The notes: generated by a model not told the origin, from the sequence alone. 64,000 bases of DNA from an uncultured Bacteroidales bacterium (GCA_944321895.1 CALUNA010000002.1:1-64000); one strand, 5' to 3'; shown: positions 53,421 to 63,434, counted from the stretch's first letter. Numbers and translations are program-made.

Positions 53421-54875
53421 TTAGTTGCGTGTGAATGAAATGGTTTCGTTGGCAGCATCGATGACAATGCGGTAGTTTCCGGCTTCTGTTATCTTCCATT
53501 TGTTGTCCGGCTGGTTGCCGACCACGTATGTGCCGTTCTCTGCCGGTGCACAGTTGGCTTCCGGTGCCAGGATGAACTGTCCGCTCCAGTCATGGTTGAT
53601 TTCGAGCGGGAATTTGATTTCGCCGGCAGATAAATGACCGGCGTATGAAAATTCATTGGGATTATTCGGATTTTTGGTCATTTCGGTTACGTTGTCCCAA
53701 CTCCAGCCTCCGGGCGTGGCGTCGCCTATCATCCAGATGTGCTCGTACTTGCCTGTTTCGCCAAGCGATGTGATGCTGATGGTCAGGTTGTTAATATCCA
53801 ATTCAATACGATAGTTTCCAGCGCTTTTGATTTCCCATTTGTAATCGGGACAGTCTTCTTCGTTCTCGCGGAAAACCATTTTGTTTGGATCATTTTCGTC
53901 ACGGACATAGCACGGCAGGAATGAACCCAGTTCGGTAATGAATTTGAGCTCGCCTGCATTCAGCGCGCCTTGCCAGGAATAGCATCCGGCATTGTTTTCA
54001 TCTTCGGTGAGTTCAGTCGCCAGGTTGCTCTCCCAGCCTCCGGGCGTGGCATCGCCAATCATGTAGAGATGTTTTTCTTCTTCTACATCGCCGGTTTTGG
54101 TGAATTGGATGGTCAAGGCTTCCGTGTTCATTTCGATGCGGTAGATGCCGGCGGCCTCTATGTTCCATTTGTAATCGGGATAGTCTTCTTCGTTTTCGCG
54201 GAACACCATTTTGCCAGGGTCGTTTTCGTCGCGGACATAGCATGGCAGCCATGAGCCCAATTCGGTGATGAATTTGAGTTCGCCTTTTTTCAGGACGCCT
54301 TCCCACGTGAAGAGCGACATGTTGTCATAGTCGGCAGTCATGGCAGTGGCCAATTGGTTGTCCCAGCCGTTAGGTGCGGCGTCGCCAATCAGGTAAATGG
54401 TCAATATCCGCCACTTGTAGGGCGCGATTTTCAAGGTTATGACCGGCGAAACTTGTGTCGGAACGTCCGGCGAGGCGACCGTTGCGGTCACGCGGGCTTC
54501 AAATTCGCTGTACGTTTCCAACGGGATGTCCGGGAAAAAATACAGCAAAGTGTCCGTGAGTTCCTTGTGTGTGAACGAGATAACGCGCGAATCGGTTTTG
54601 CCGATGTCGAATTTCATGCCTCCTTGGAAATCGTTCCCTTTCAAGTCCATTTCAAAAAGGTATGAGATGGCCGCGCCAGTGCCGGCGTTGGTGCCGCTTG
54701 TCCAGGTCAGTTGCAACGCTTCGGACGAGCTTGCACGCTGGTCGCATGCGACGGAATCGGACGATGCTTTCAGTTCAAGGGCGGTTTCGCCTTTGTCGGT
54801 GATGATTTTTTCTTCGCAACCGAATGATAGCAACGCGATGATGGCGCACGGTATGATGAATTTTTTCGTTTTCAT
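53421..54875 (-). CDS. SusE-like outer-membrane glucan-binding lipoprotein
   Basis: 484 residues, lipobox Cys20 (ALLSFGC). A SusE N-terminal immunoglobulin-like domain (about 25-165) is followed by three repeated starch-binding-type modules. Two have the near-identical opening [MI]GDA[TA]P-[GN]-GW and the block GELKFITELGSWLPCYVRDENDP / GELKFITELGSFLPCYVR (split across copies); the last starts IWMIGDATPGGWSWDN. The repeats are so alike at about 205-265 and 295-355 that internal duplication is recent. It sits in the SusE position after SusD and should hold long glucan at the surface. Confidence 0.92.
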   Translation of the reverse strand: MKTKKFIIPCAIIALLSFGCEEKIITDKGETALELKASSDSVACDQRASSSEALQLTWTSGTNAGTGAAISYLFEMDLKGNDFQGGMKFDIGKTDSRVISFTHKELTDTLLYFFPDIPLETYSEFEARVTATVASPDVPTQVSPVITLKIAPYKWRILTIYLIGDAAPNGWDNQLATAMTADYDNMSLFTWEGVLKKGELKFITELGSWLPCYVRDENDPGKMVFRENEEDYPDYKWNIEAAGIYRIEMNTEALTIQFTKTGDVEEEKHLYMIGDATPGGWESNLATELTEDENNAGCYSWQGALNAGELKFITELGSFLPCYVRDENDPNKMVFRENEEDCPDYKWEIKSAGNYRIELDINNLTISITSLGETGKYEHIWMIGDATPGGWSWDNVTEMTKNPNNPNEFSYAGHLSAGEIKFPLEINHDWSGQFILAPEANCAPAENGTYVVGNQPDNKWKITEAGNYRIVIDAANETISFTRN

Positions 54876-54893
54876 GTCAGTTCATGTTTTGAA

Positions 54894-56393
54894 TTAATAA
54901 CCGGGGTTTTGTGTCAGCTTGCTGTTGGCCTCGATTTCCTGCTGCGGAATGGGGAACAGCAAATGTTTGGTCGTTGCGGATGTCTTTCCTATCGAATGCA
55001 GGAAATTCAGCGCGTAGTTGTCCTTGTAACGTATCATGTCGAACCACCGATGGCCTTCAAAGGCAAGCTCGATGCGGCGTTCATGAATGATTTTTTCACG
55101 CATTTCGGCTTGCGACAAGCCTTCTATGTCGGCACGGTTGGTCAAGCCGGCCCGTTGTCTGACTTCGTAGAGCGGGTTTTCGGCTTCTGTCGTGCGTCCG
55201 AGTTCGTTCAGGGCTTCGGCTTTCATCAGCAACACATCAGCATAGCGGGTAACGACCCAGTTGGCATCGCTGGTGTTGTAGTCGGGCGATTGGGCTTTGG
55301 TGAGCAGGAATTTGCGCACGTTGTAGCCTGTCGTCGAGTAGGATGAACTGTATTGTTGTCCGTCAAAAACAGGGCAGCCGGTGTAGAAAATGGTTTTGTC
55401 TTTCCGCAGGTCGCCGTCCTCGTATTGCATGACAAACTCCGAGGTCGGTTGGTTCCAGCCGTAGCAGCCGGCGGCCATGTTCGAGTTACGCGGTCCCATG
55501 AATGTGCTTGTCCAGGAACACTGGTTTTCATTGCTCCAGAAATCGTAACTTGTTTTGCCGTAATACTGTACCTCGAAAATCGATTCCACGCCGTTTTTCT
55601 TGGCAGGGTCGAAATTGTCCGAATAGTCGGCTGCAAGTTCGTAACCGGCTTCTCCTATTTCGTTGCACAAGCGTACTACTTCCTCGTATTTTTCATTGTC
55701 CGGCTCGTAAGTCAGGTAAACGCGTGCAAGTTCGGCCTTGGCAGCTTCTTTTGTGGCGCGTCCGAGGTCGGTCGTGGAGTATTCCGATTTGGCGGGCAGC
55801 AGGTCGATGGCACTTTTCAGGTCGGAGATAATCAAGCTGTAAATTTCATCGACCGATGCACGTTCCACTTGCAAGTCGGTTTCCGATGTTTGCGGCTCGG
55901 TGATTAAAGGCACTCCGCCGAACAATCTTACCAGAATGAAGTAATAATGTGCCCGCAGGAAATAGGCTTCTCCCAGGCATCGGTTCTTTATGCTGGTTTC
56001 AAGATCCATGTCGGGCACTTTTTGCAGGACAAAGTTGCAACGCAGGATTCCCGGTGATGGTCCTCTCCATAAATCGAGTGCGGCAAAGTTGTCTGCCGTG
56101 GCAATGAAGTTGGCCAGATCGATGGTTTCAATGCCATCGGTGCCGCCTCCTGCTCCGACAACACTGTTTCCGGCAATGATGTCGAGTGTCCAGATGCGCA
56201 TGTTGTATAGTTTTGCCCATTGCAGGGGTTGGTAAGCCGCATTTACGGCGGCGACAGCGTCTTCTTCTGTCTTGAAGCTTTGCGAGCTGTCCACCGAATC
56301 CCAGGGTTCGCGGGTCAGGAAATCGTCGCAGGAATAGAGCAGTGCGATGAGTGCGACAGCTATCCAGGTTTTATATACGAATAAATGTTTCAT
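54894..56393 (-). CDS. susD: SusD-like glycan-binding lipoprotein
   Basis: 499 residues, lipobox Cys22 (ALIALLYSC). The mature start DDFLTREP is typical of SusD (CD-x-[FL]-L-x-x-x-P). Tetratricopeptide-like helices follow, with YFLRAHYYFILVRLFGGVPLITE (split here, about 140-165) and a C-terminal HERRIELAFEGHRWFDMIRY, both SusD hallmarks. It closes over the SusC pore as a lid that captures oligosaccharides. 11 bases separate it from susC. Confidence 0.97.
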   Translation of the reverse strand: MKHLFVYKTWIAVALIALLYSCDDFLTREPWDSVDSSQSFKTEEDAVAAVNAAYQPLQWAKLYNMRIWTLDIIAGNSVVGAGGGTDGIETIDLANFIATADNFAALDLWRGPSPGILRCNFVLQKVPDMDLETSIKNRCLGEAYFLRAHYYFILVRLFGGVPLITEPQTSETDLQVERASVDEIYSLIISDLKSAIDLLPAKSEYSTTDLGRATKEAAKAELARVYLTYEPDNEKYEEVVRLCNEIGEAGYELAADYSDNFDPAKKNGVESIFEVQYYGKTSYDFWSNENQCSWTSTFMGPRNSNMAAGCYGWNQPTSEFVMQYEDGDLRKDKTIFYTGCPVFDGQQYSSSYSTTGYNVRKFLLTKAQSPDYNTSDANWVVTRYADVLLMKAEALNELGRTTEAENPLYEVRQRAGLTNRADIEGLSQAEMREKIIHERRIELAFEGHRWFDMIRYKDNYALNFLHSIGKTSATTKHLLFPIPQQEIEANSKLTQNPGY

Positions 56394-56404
56394 CTGTCTT
56401 GTTT

Positions 56405-59389
56405 TTAGAAGGTTATGTTTATGCCGAAAGTGAAATTGCGCGTAACGGGATATACATTACTGTCGTTTCCGGAGCCGCTTACTTCCGGGTCCAGTCCCGT
56501 ATAGCGTGTCAGCGTGAACAGGTTTTGTCCGGAAACGGATAGTCGTACGGACTGCATGGCGGCTTTTGTTGTCCATTTTGCCGGGAGTGTATAGCCTAAA
56601 GAGACATTTTTCAGGCGCAGGTATGAGCCGTCTTCCAGGAAACGGTCGGATACGCGGTTGTTTTTGTTCGGGTCGCTGAATACGGCACGCGGCATGGTGT
56701 TGCTTGTGCCTTCGCCGCGCCAGCGGTCCAGAACCGTTATCATTTGGTTTTGCGCCACGCTCATGGATTCCAGGACGGCACGGTTGCCGTTGTAGATTTT
56801 GTTTCCGGCCACGCCTTGGAAGAAAATTTCCAAGTCAAAGCCTTTCCACGACAATTGGTTGTTCAGCGAGAATGTCCACGAAGGTGTCGGGCTGCCCAAA
56901 ATAGTACGGTCATCTTCGTTAATGACACCGTCGTTGTTCAAATCCTTGAAACGGATATCACCCGGCTGCGTACTGGTGTAAATGTCGCTTCCAACAGTCT
57001 GTATGGCGTGTTGGTCCACCTTTTCCTGCGTCTGGAAAATACCGTCGGTAACGTAGCCGTAGAACGCGCTGACCGGATAGCCGACCATGTGCACGTTGTT
57101 GTCAAAATACATCGGCACGTCGCTGTTCAGGCTTAACAATTTGTTGTAGTTATAGGATACGTTCCCGCTTGTCGTCCAAGTGAAATCGCCTTTGAAGTTG
57201 ATGGATGTGAGTGCGAGTTCCACACCCATGTTGCGCATAAGCCCGGCGTTGATTTGCGGCACGTTTTCATCGGAATAGCCGGAGGAAATGGGCACGGACA
57301 TTGGCACCAGCATGTCGTTTGTGTTCTTGATGTAGCCATCCAGGTTTACAATCAGGCGTGCGTCAATCATGGAAGCGTCCATGCCGACGTTGATTTGTTC
57401 CACTTCTTCCCAACGTACGTTCGGGTTGGGCATTACCCACGGTGCCAGGCCGCTGACTTGCGTTCCGTTGAAGTTGTACTGTACGGTTTGGAGTGCTGAG
57501 GCGTAGGCGTAATTGCCGACGCTGGCCTGGTTGCCGGTAACGCCGTATCCGGCACGGATTTTCAAGTCGCTCAGTGCAAATGATTTGTTGAAGAACTGTT
57601 CTTCGCTCAGACGCCAGGCAGCCGATACGGAGGGGAATACGCCCCAGCGGTTGGCCTTGCTGAAACGTGATGAACCATCGGCACGTACGGTTGCGGTAAG
57701 CAAATAGCGGTTGTCGTAGGTGTAGTTGGCACGCGCCATGAACGACAGGAGCGCCCAGTCGCTGCCGTTTCCCGACAAGGTCGGTTCCAGAATGCCGTTC
57801 GACAATTCTTGTGCGGTCTCGCTGATGAATCCTTGCACCGTGCCGCTCATGTACTCGTATGTGTTGGCTTGCGCCGACGAACCGATCATGGCGGTTACGT
57901 TATGCTTGTCGGCAATGAGCTTGTTAAACGTCAGCGTGTTGTCCCACAACCATGTGATACTTTTGTTGTAGGTGCGTGATGCTTGCGATTCGGGTTGCTC
58001 GATAGGTTCCCAATCGTATTTCGGCGTCCATGACTTGCTGTCCCAGAACAAAGTCTGTATGCCGAACGTGCTTTTGAAAACCAGCCATTCCCACGGTTTG
58101 ATTTCGGCGTAAATGTTTCCCAACAGGTTGTAGCCTTTGGTAGAACTGCTGTTTTCCATCATCTTCCCTATCGGGTTGGCAATGTCGCCCACGTACATGG
58201 CCAGTCCGACCGGGCCTGCCCACGAGCCGTCTTCGTTTTTGATAGCCTGTGTCGGGAGCGCTTTCATCGTGTTTTGGATGTTGTATTCACCTTGCGACTT
58301 TATGTCGTGGTTTAACGACAGTTTGTTTCCGAATTTCAGCCATTTGTAAATTTCCGTGTCCGAATTGAATTGCAATGTCAGACGTTTATAATCAGTTGTC
58401 TTTATTATACCTTGTTGATCGTAATATGCTCCGGAAACATAATATGTCGTTTTTTTCGTACCGCCCGAATAGCTCAGCGAGTAGTTTTGCGTAGGTGCGT
58501 ATTGGAACAGTTCGCTCATCCAGTCCGTGCCTGTGCCTAATGCGGTCGGGTCGATGAATGCCGGGTTTTGCGGTTGTCCGCCGGCCGCCATCATTTCGTT
58601 GTGCAACGATGCGAATTGTGTGGCGTTCAGCAACGGCAGCGTGCGTTGTATCTGGTCGAAGCCGTAGGATGCTTTCAGGTTCAGGCTACTTTTGTCGAAG
58701 TCGCCTTTTTTGGTTGTGATGATGATTACGCCGTATGCTCCGCGCGATCCGTAAATGGCCGTGGCCGATGCGTCCTTCAGCACATCGACGGTTGCCACAT
58801 CGTCCATGTTGATCATGTTTAGCGGAACATCGGTCGGAACGCCGTCAATGACCAGCAGGGGGTCGCTGTTGTTGATGGAGCCTATGCCGCGCACTTTCAT
58901 GCTTACGTTGCTGCCCGGCGCGCCGCTCGAAACGACTTGCAAGCCGGTTGCACGTCCTTGCAGTGCAGCTCCGAGGCTTGGCGACGGTTGGCGCGCAAGG
59001 TCTTTGGAGGAAACTTGGGATATGGCTCCGGTCAAATCGCTTTTTTTCTGGATGCCGTAGCCGATGACCACAACTTCTTCCAGTTGTTCGTTGTCTTCTT
59101 TGAGCACGATTTGCAGGTTGCTCTGGTTGTTGACCGTGATGTCTTGTGTTATGTATCCTACATAACTGACAGTCAGTATGGATGAACTGTTCTGTACGGT
59201 AATGGTAAAATGGCCGTCAAAGTCGGTGATTGTTCCGTTTGTGGTGCCTTTTTCCATGATGTTTACGCCTATGAGCGGCTCGTTGTTCACATCGGAAACC
59301 AATCCCTGCACTGTCTGTTGTGCCATTGCACCCGTGCATGCAAAACAGGCCAGAGCGGATAAAATGATCCGTTGAAATGTTTTCATCAT
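56405..59389 (-). CDS. susC: SusC-like TonB-dependent oligosaccharide transporter
   Basis: 994 residues from the ATG at 59389 (MMKTFQRI; 59386 is equally possible). Signal peptide, CarboxypepD_reg-like domain (about 23-105, QGLVSDVNNEPLIGVNI), the SusC motif LEEVVVIGYGIQKKSDLTGA (about 116-135), plug with KVRGIGSINNSDPLLVIDGV, and barrel ending FTFGINITF. With SusD it imports gluco-oligosaccharides across the outer membrane. 80 bases separate it from the upstream SusF-like gene; a short AGGCAAG/CTTGCCT hairpin in that gap (59423-59462) may adjust relative expression. Confidence 0.97.
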   Translation of the reverse strand: MMKTFQRIILSALACFACTGAMAQQTVQGLVSDVNNEPLIGVNIMEKGTTNGTITDFDGHFTITVQNSSSILTVSYVGYITQDITVNNQSNLQIVLKEDNEQLEEVVVIGYGIQKKSDLTGAISQVSSKDLARQPSPSLGAALQGRATGLQVVSSGAPGSNVSMKVRGIGSINNSDPLLVIDGVPTDVPLNMINMDDVATVDVLKDASATAIYGSRGAYGVIIITTKKGDFDKSSLNLKASYGFDQIQRTLPLLNATQFASLHNEMMAAGGQPQNPAFIDPTALGTGTDWMSELFQYAPTQNYSLSYSGGTKKTTYYVSGAYYDQQGIIKTTDYKRLTLQFNSDTEIYKWLKFGNKLSLNHDIKSQGEYNIQNTMKALPTQAIKNEDGSWAGPVGLAMYVGDIANPIGKMMENSSSTKGYNLLGNIYAEIKPWEWLVFKSTFGIQTLFWDSKSWTPKYDWEPIEQPESQASRTYNKSITWLWDNTLTFNKLIADKHNVTAMIGSSAQANTYEYMSGTVQGFISETAQELSNGILEPTLSGNGSDWALLSFMARANYTYDNRYLLTATVRADGSSRFSKANRWGVFPSVSAAWRLSEEQFFNKSFALSDLKIRAGYGVTGNQASVGNYAYASALQTVQYNFNGTQVSGLAPWVMPNPNVRWEEVEQINVGMDASMIDARLIVNLDGYIKNTNDMLVPMSVPISSGYSDENVPQINAGLMRNMGVELALTSINFKGDFTWTTSGNVSYNYNKLLSLNSDVPMYFDNNVHMVGYPVSAFYGYVTDGIFQTQEKVDQHAIQTVGSDIYTSTQPGDIRFKDLNNDGVINEDDRTILGSPTPSWTFSLNNQLSWKGFDLEIFFQGVAGNKIYNGNRAVLESMSVAQNQMITVLDRWRGEGTSNTMPRAVFSDPNKNNRVSDRFLEDGSYLRLKNVSLGYTLPAKWTTKAAMQSVRLSVSGQNLFTLTRYTGLDPEVSGSGNDSNVYPVTRNFTFGINITF

Positions 59390-59469
59390 ATTGGAATTTT
59401 GGTTATGAAATAAGCAGAATAAAGGCAAGCCGTGACGTTCGGGTTTGCGCCATGACTTGCCTGATTGAT

Positions 59470-60840
59470 TTAGTGTACGATGAATTTATGAATGGATTTT
59501 TGATTGTTTTTGTGCAGGATGGCGATATACATGCCTTTGTGCAGGTTGCTGATGTCGAGCTGGTCATTGTTGCATGAATTTATGCACATGCCGTTGATTG
59601 CCAGTACTTCAATCCGGTCCGCTCCTGTACAGCTAATGCGATTGCCGTCAATCTTCCAGTCAAGGTTTTCGTTGATGGAGAGGTTGGTTGTCGTGCCGCC
59701 GTTTCTGACAACGTTCAGCTTCATTGTGTTCAGGTTGAGTGTCAGTGTGTGGTTGCCGGCCTGTTCGGAGGTAACGTTGAACTTGTAGTCTGTTCCATCT
59801 CCGAGCAGCATGACATCAAGGTCACCTTCCTGCAACGGTGTTTTGTCGCTTGTGGCACCGTATGCAACGGCCGAATAGTCCTTGTCTGCAAAGAATTTCA
59901 GTTCGCCTTGTTTCAAATCGCCTGTCCATGTATATATACCGTCGTCTGTTTTTACGAAAATCTGGTCATCATGGAAACTCCAGTCGTTTTCACCACCGAT
60001 GGCCGGTCCGACAAGGTATAACTGTTCGGGCTTGACAATTTCCGGTGTTGCAATGGTCAGTTTCATTGTGTTCAGATCTACGGTCAGGTCATAGTTCTTT
60101 TCTTCAAGGTTGAAAACCCATTTCCAGTCTTCGTCACCGCTTGTGGTGTATTTGACGTCAAAGTCGCCTTCGGCATTGATGGTTGTGCCCGACTGTGTGG
60201 AAACATACATGTGGTTGTTCCATTTGCGGGTTTGCATGAATTTCAGTTCTTTTTGGGGAGCCAGTTTGAGTGTGGCTTTGTATATCCCCGAGTTCCAGGA
60301 TGTTTCTGCTAACTCAATTGCGTTTTCTATTGTCCATCCGGCTGTTGTGGCATCGCCAATGGCGTAAATGGCAACGGGATGCTCAGCATACTGGTTTTCC
60401 AAACCGGTACCATCGCTAATGGTAACCTTGGGCGTTGTTCCGGTCAAATCAACCCGGCATTTGTAGCGGCCGGCAGTTGTTACTTTGAACGATTTGTCGG
60501 GGTCGGTATATCCTTGCCTGTATTCCAATTCGTAGTCACCGGTAGCCAGTTCCAGATAAGTTTCATTTTCGTTGTCGGAAACCACGGTTGTGGCGTCTTT
60601 GGGACCATATCCGGGAGCAAAATCATAGGTGGTTACAAAACGGAAACGTCCCTCGTTGAAATCGGCGGTATATTCAAACACGCCTTCACTGACATTTTCC
60701 ATACGGATTACATTGTCTGAATTCCATTCGGCAGGGGTGGCATCGCCTATTACGTACATGGCTTCAGGATAGTTGTCTGCAAAACCGGCAGAAATCGAAG
60801 CCACAAGGGCTGTCGCTAAAAAAAATACTTTTGTTCTCAT
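59470..60840 (-). CDS. SusF-like glucan-binding protein with T9SS sorting domain
   Basis: 456 residues. The signal peptide (MRTKVFFLATALVASISAGFA) has no lipobox. Three SusE/F-type modules begin at about 27 (MYVIGDATPAEWNSDN), 158 (IYAIGDATTAGWTIEN) and 272 (LYLVGPAIGGENDWSF), each with an ELKF-like strand. The last ~75 residues are a T9SS-like end (IEVLAINGMCINSC, DISNLHKGMYIAIL, terminal basic KSIHKFIVH). It is first in the locus, ahead of susC, where canonical loci place susF after susE. It is probably a secreted or A-LPS-anchored binder that collects alpha-glucan. Confidence 0.88.
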   Translation of the reverse strand: MRTKVFFLATALVASISAGFADNYPEAMYVIGDATPAEWNSDNVIRMENVSEGVFEYTADFNEGRFRFVTTYDFAPGYGPKDATTVVSDNENETYLELATGDYELEYRQGYTDPDKSFKVTTAGRYKCRVDLTGTTPKVTISDGTGLENQYAEHPVAIYAIGDATTAGWTIENAIELAETSWNSGIYKATLKLAPQKELKFMQTRKWNNHMYVSTQSGTTINAEGDFDVKYTTSGDEDWKWVFNLEEKNYDLTVDLNTMKLTIATPEIVKPEQLYLVGPAIGGENDWSFHDDQIFVKTDDGIYTWTGDLKQGELKFFADKDYSAVAYGATSDKTPLQEGDLDVMLLGDGTDYKFNVTSEQAGNHTLTLNLNTMKLNVVRNGGTTTNLSINENLDWKIDGNRISCTGADRIEVLAINGMCINSCNNDQLDISNLHKGMYIAILHKNNQKSIHKFIVH

Positions 60841-60907
60841 AAAGCTGGAATTAGATTTTTGAGCTGATTAAACAATAAATAATTTGGTCAAATGCATTTA
60901 CCGTCGG

Positions 60908-60938
60908 CAAAAGTATAGGCTTTGCGATTTGTGAACAA
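60908..60938 (-). promoter_or_regulatory. Promoter of the glucan utilisation operon
   Basis: On the minus strand: TTG (60938-60936) and -7 TACTTTTG (60915-60908), 20-base spacer, 67 bases before the SusF-like start. It lies in the 305-base gap shared with the divergent regulator; no other gene or clear operator repeat is seen there. Confidence 0.6.
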
Positions 60939-61066
60939 GCCGTAGTAGTAAAAAAGTAGTCATTTTAGAGTTTTATATAGCTGTTTGTCAGTGCTTTAAT
61001 GCTCTCTCTGGTTGTTGAAAAAGTAGTGCTTTCTGACGGTTGTACACGAAGTTGTCCGGACTTCAG

Positions 61067-61099
61067 TTTGGGTATTTAGATATTTATTTTTTACCTTTG
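61067..61099 (+). promoter_or_regulatory. Promoter of the SusR-like regulator
   Basis: -33 TTTG (61067-61070) and -7 TACCTTTG (61092-61099), 21-base spacer, 46 bases before the chosen ATG at 61146, and 19 bases before an alternative ATG at 61119. Confidence 0.6.
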
Positions 61100-61145
61100 T
61101 GTTGGATTACCGCAAATAATGTTTTTTCTTAAAATCGGTTTTGAC

Positions 61146-62738
61146 ATGAAAAAAAAACTGTGTTTCTGTCTGTTTTTATGTATGTGTGCTTTTGTACAAG
61201 CCGGTACGGTTTTCATGAATCCTGCAGTACTTGATTCGTTGGATCAGATAATCCTGGACCACGCCGTTTATGCGCAACCCAAGGAGCAGGAAATAGCACG
61301 TCACAAGGCGGAGCTTGATTCTGTTGGCAATGATGCGGAATATTTTCAGGTGTTGGGTGAAATAGCGGATGCATATCGTTCCTATAGCATAGATTCCCAG
61401 CTGGTTTACACCCAGAAGCGGTTGGATTTGGCAGAACGTATTGATAATCACGATTTTATGGTTCAGGCCATGCTCAACATGTCAGAATGTTATTATCTGG
61501 TCGGGATGTACAAGGAAGCAGATGAGTTGTTGTCCAAGGCTTTTGCTGCGGGAATTCCCGATTATTTGAAATTCTATTATTACCATTTGCGAAGAACCCT
61601 TTATGAATTGCTGGCCGATTACGTTTCGATTGACTCCTGGCGTACCGGATATCTGGAGTTGCTGGATGCATACCGTGATTCTATTCTGGGCATCAGTCCA
61701 GCCGGTTCGTTTACGTACGTAATTGTAAAATCGGATCAGGCTGTTTATCAAGGGCATTGGCAGGAAGCGATAAACTTGCTCAATTCCTATGAGGCAAAAG
61801 AGCTGGCTGTTCACGACAGGGCGTTGTTGTATTATGGTTTGGCAAAGGTGTACATGCAAATGGGCAACATGGAGCATGCTGCTTATTATTATGCCTTGTC
61901 GGCACAATGTGACTTGAAGGCGGCTGTGCGTGAATATATTTCGTTGCGGAAACTGGCTGAACTGCTTTTTGCCGCCGGAGACATAGAGAGAGCCTACAAT
62001 TATATCAAATGTTCCATGGACGATGCCGCGTTGTGTAATGCGCGTCTGAGGGCGATAGAATTGCTGCCGATATACAGGATTATACAGGAAGCATATCAGG
62101 CGCAGATAGAAAAGCAACGGAAATCTTCCATGTTGTTTACGTATGTCATATCCGTCTGTCTGCTCGTAATGATAGTCACTTTCATATTGGTTTTCTGGCA
62201 AAACCGGAAACTGAGTGCCATCCGGAAAAAACTGAAAGCGACCAACGATGACTTGCTTGTTGCCAATTCCAGTCTGGCAGAGAGCAATCATATCAAGGAA
62301 GAGTATATCAGCCGCTATATGAACCAATGCTCCAACTATATTGAAAAAATGGATGGATATCGCCGGCAACTCAACAAACTGGCTACATCCGGACAAAGTC
62401 AGGAGTTGTTCAGGGCCTTGAAGTCGTCCAAGATCATTGACAAGGAACTGAAAGACTTTTACAGGAATTTTGATGAATCATTCCTGCAGCTTTATCCTGA
62501 TTTCGTACAGAAGTTCAATGATTTGCTGGAGCCATCTGCCCGTGTACATCCCAAAGGCGAGTTGTTGTCGCCTGAACTGCGCATATATGCCCTGATCCGC
62601 CTGGGCATAACCGACAGTGCCAGAATAGCGCAATTTCTCCGCTATTCCATAACGACCATTTATAATTACCGCACCAAAATGCGCAACAAGGCCATGGTTG
62701 ACAGGAATTCATTCGATGAGCGGGTAATGTCCCTGTAG
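61146..62738 (+). CDS. SusR-like membrane-spanning transcriptional regulator (DUF6377 type)
   Basis: 530 residues from the ATG at 61146 (MKKKLCFCLFLCMC), which starts a signal peptide; the ATG at 61119 would add 9 residues. A periplasmic TPR-like region (about 30-310, repeated YYL-x-G and YYGLAKVYMQMGN helices) is followed by one membrane helix (about 327-349, VISVCLLVMIVTFILVFW), a coiled coil, and a cytoplasmic C-terminal domain with a helix-turn-helix-like end (RLGITDSARIAQFLRYS). This is the layout of SusR, which senses malto-oligosaccharides and activates the starch genes of Bacteroides. Placed divergently from the glucan operon, it is the obvious activator, responding to periplasmic isomalto-oligosaccharides. 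Confidence 0.9.
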   Translation: MKKKLCFCLFLCMCAFVQAGTVFMNPAVLDSLDQIILDHAVYAQPKEQEIARHKAELDSVGNDAEYFQVLGEIADAYRSYSIDSQLVYTQKRLDLAERIDNHDFMVQAMLNMSECYYLVGMYKEADELLSKAFAAGIPDYLKFYYYHLRRTLYELLADYVSIDSWRTGYLELLDAYRDSILGISPAGSFTYVIVKSDQAVYQGHWQEAINLLNSYEAKELAVHDRALLYYGLAKVYMQMGNMEHAAYYYALSAQCDLKAAVREYISLRKLAELLFAAGDIERAYNYIKCSMDDAALCNARLRAIELLPIYRIIQEAYQAQIEKQRKSSMLFTYVISVCLLVMIVTFILVFWQNRKLSAIRKKLKATNDDLLVANSSLAESNHIKEEYISRYMNQCSNYIEKMDGYRRQLNKLATSGQSQELFRALKSSKIIDKELKDFYRNFDESFLQLYPDFVQKFNDLLEPSARVHPKGELLSPELRIYALIRLGITDSARIAQFLRYSITTIYNYRTKMRNKAMVDRNSFDERVMSL

Positions 62739-62814
62739 GATTGCCGGTTGGTGTTCTGCAAGGCTATGTTTTTCCGGCTTAGGTGGCATGCAAACAGGCA
62801 TTGCACATGCGGTA

Positions 62815-63429
62815 TTATTCCCGTATCCGGTCCGGATTTTCAGGCACCACTTTTTCTATCACCTTTTTGTAGGGTGCAATCATGCCTTCATTCATCTTGT
62901 TGCCCATTCTTGCACGTATCTTCCGGTTGTTGGCCAGGAATCCGACCAGCTTCATTTTGAGCATCATGCCCATGTGGCGTTACGGGAAATCATCGTATAT
63001 GCCATGTTTCCTGTAGAATTTGTGGTCGGCCTGCATCAGTCCGCGCATGAGGTATATAAGGTCGCGGAAGATTTTCGTACCTCCGACACCGTAGAAGTTT
63101 GCTGGCAATAAAGTCTTGTGGTTCAGGCAGAACAACAGTTTTCCGGACAGTTCATGGAGTTGGTCGTGCAGCTTGGCGGAGTCTCCGGTTTCGTTGCATA
63201 CGATGCCGCACAGCATGTTGCGTCCTACTTCTGCCCGGGCTTCCATAATGGTTTGCAGGTTGTTTTCAGCAGACAATTTTCCATTGACCAGATAGGCTAT
63301 GGGCATCTTCATAATCCTAACTACTGGTCCATGCTGGCTGGTTGCATGGAGTACGTGAAAAAACTGCCGGAATTGCCATTGGACCGAAACCGGTGTGAAT
63401 GCTGGCGGACCGGTATAAAGATTCCCCAA
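62815..63429 (-). pseudogene. Flavodoxin/NAD(P)H-oxidoreductase-family remnant broken by a stop codon
   Basis: The minus-strand frame carries GVGGTKIFRDLIYLMRGLMQ and ADHKFYRKHGIYDDFP, then TAA at 62982-62980, then continues in the same frame as RHMGMMLKMKLVGFLANNRK and NEGMIAPYKKVIEKVVPE to a natural stop at 62817-62815. A single change (CAA to TAA) would restore a continuous C-terminal half; the continuation has the look of the C-terminus of a flavodoxin-family protein. The normal ~100-residue N-terminal flavodoxin fold is missing or out of frame upstream of about 63380. Thus both an N-terminal loss and a nonsense change. Family recognised from memory; not firm. Confidence 0.55.
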
Positions 63430-63434
63430 GGCAA

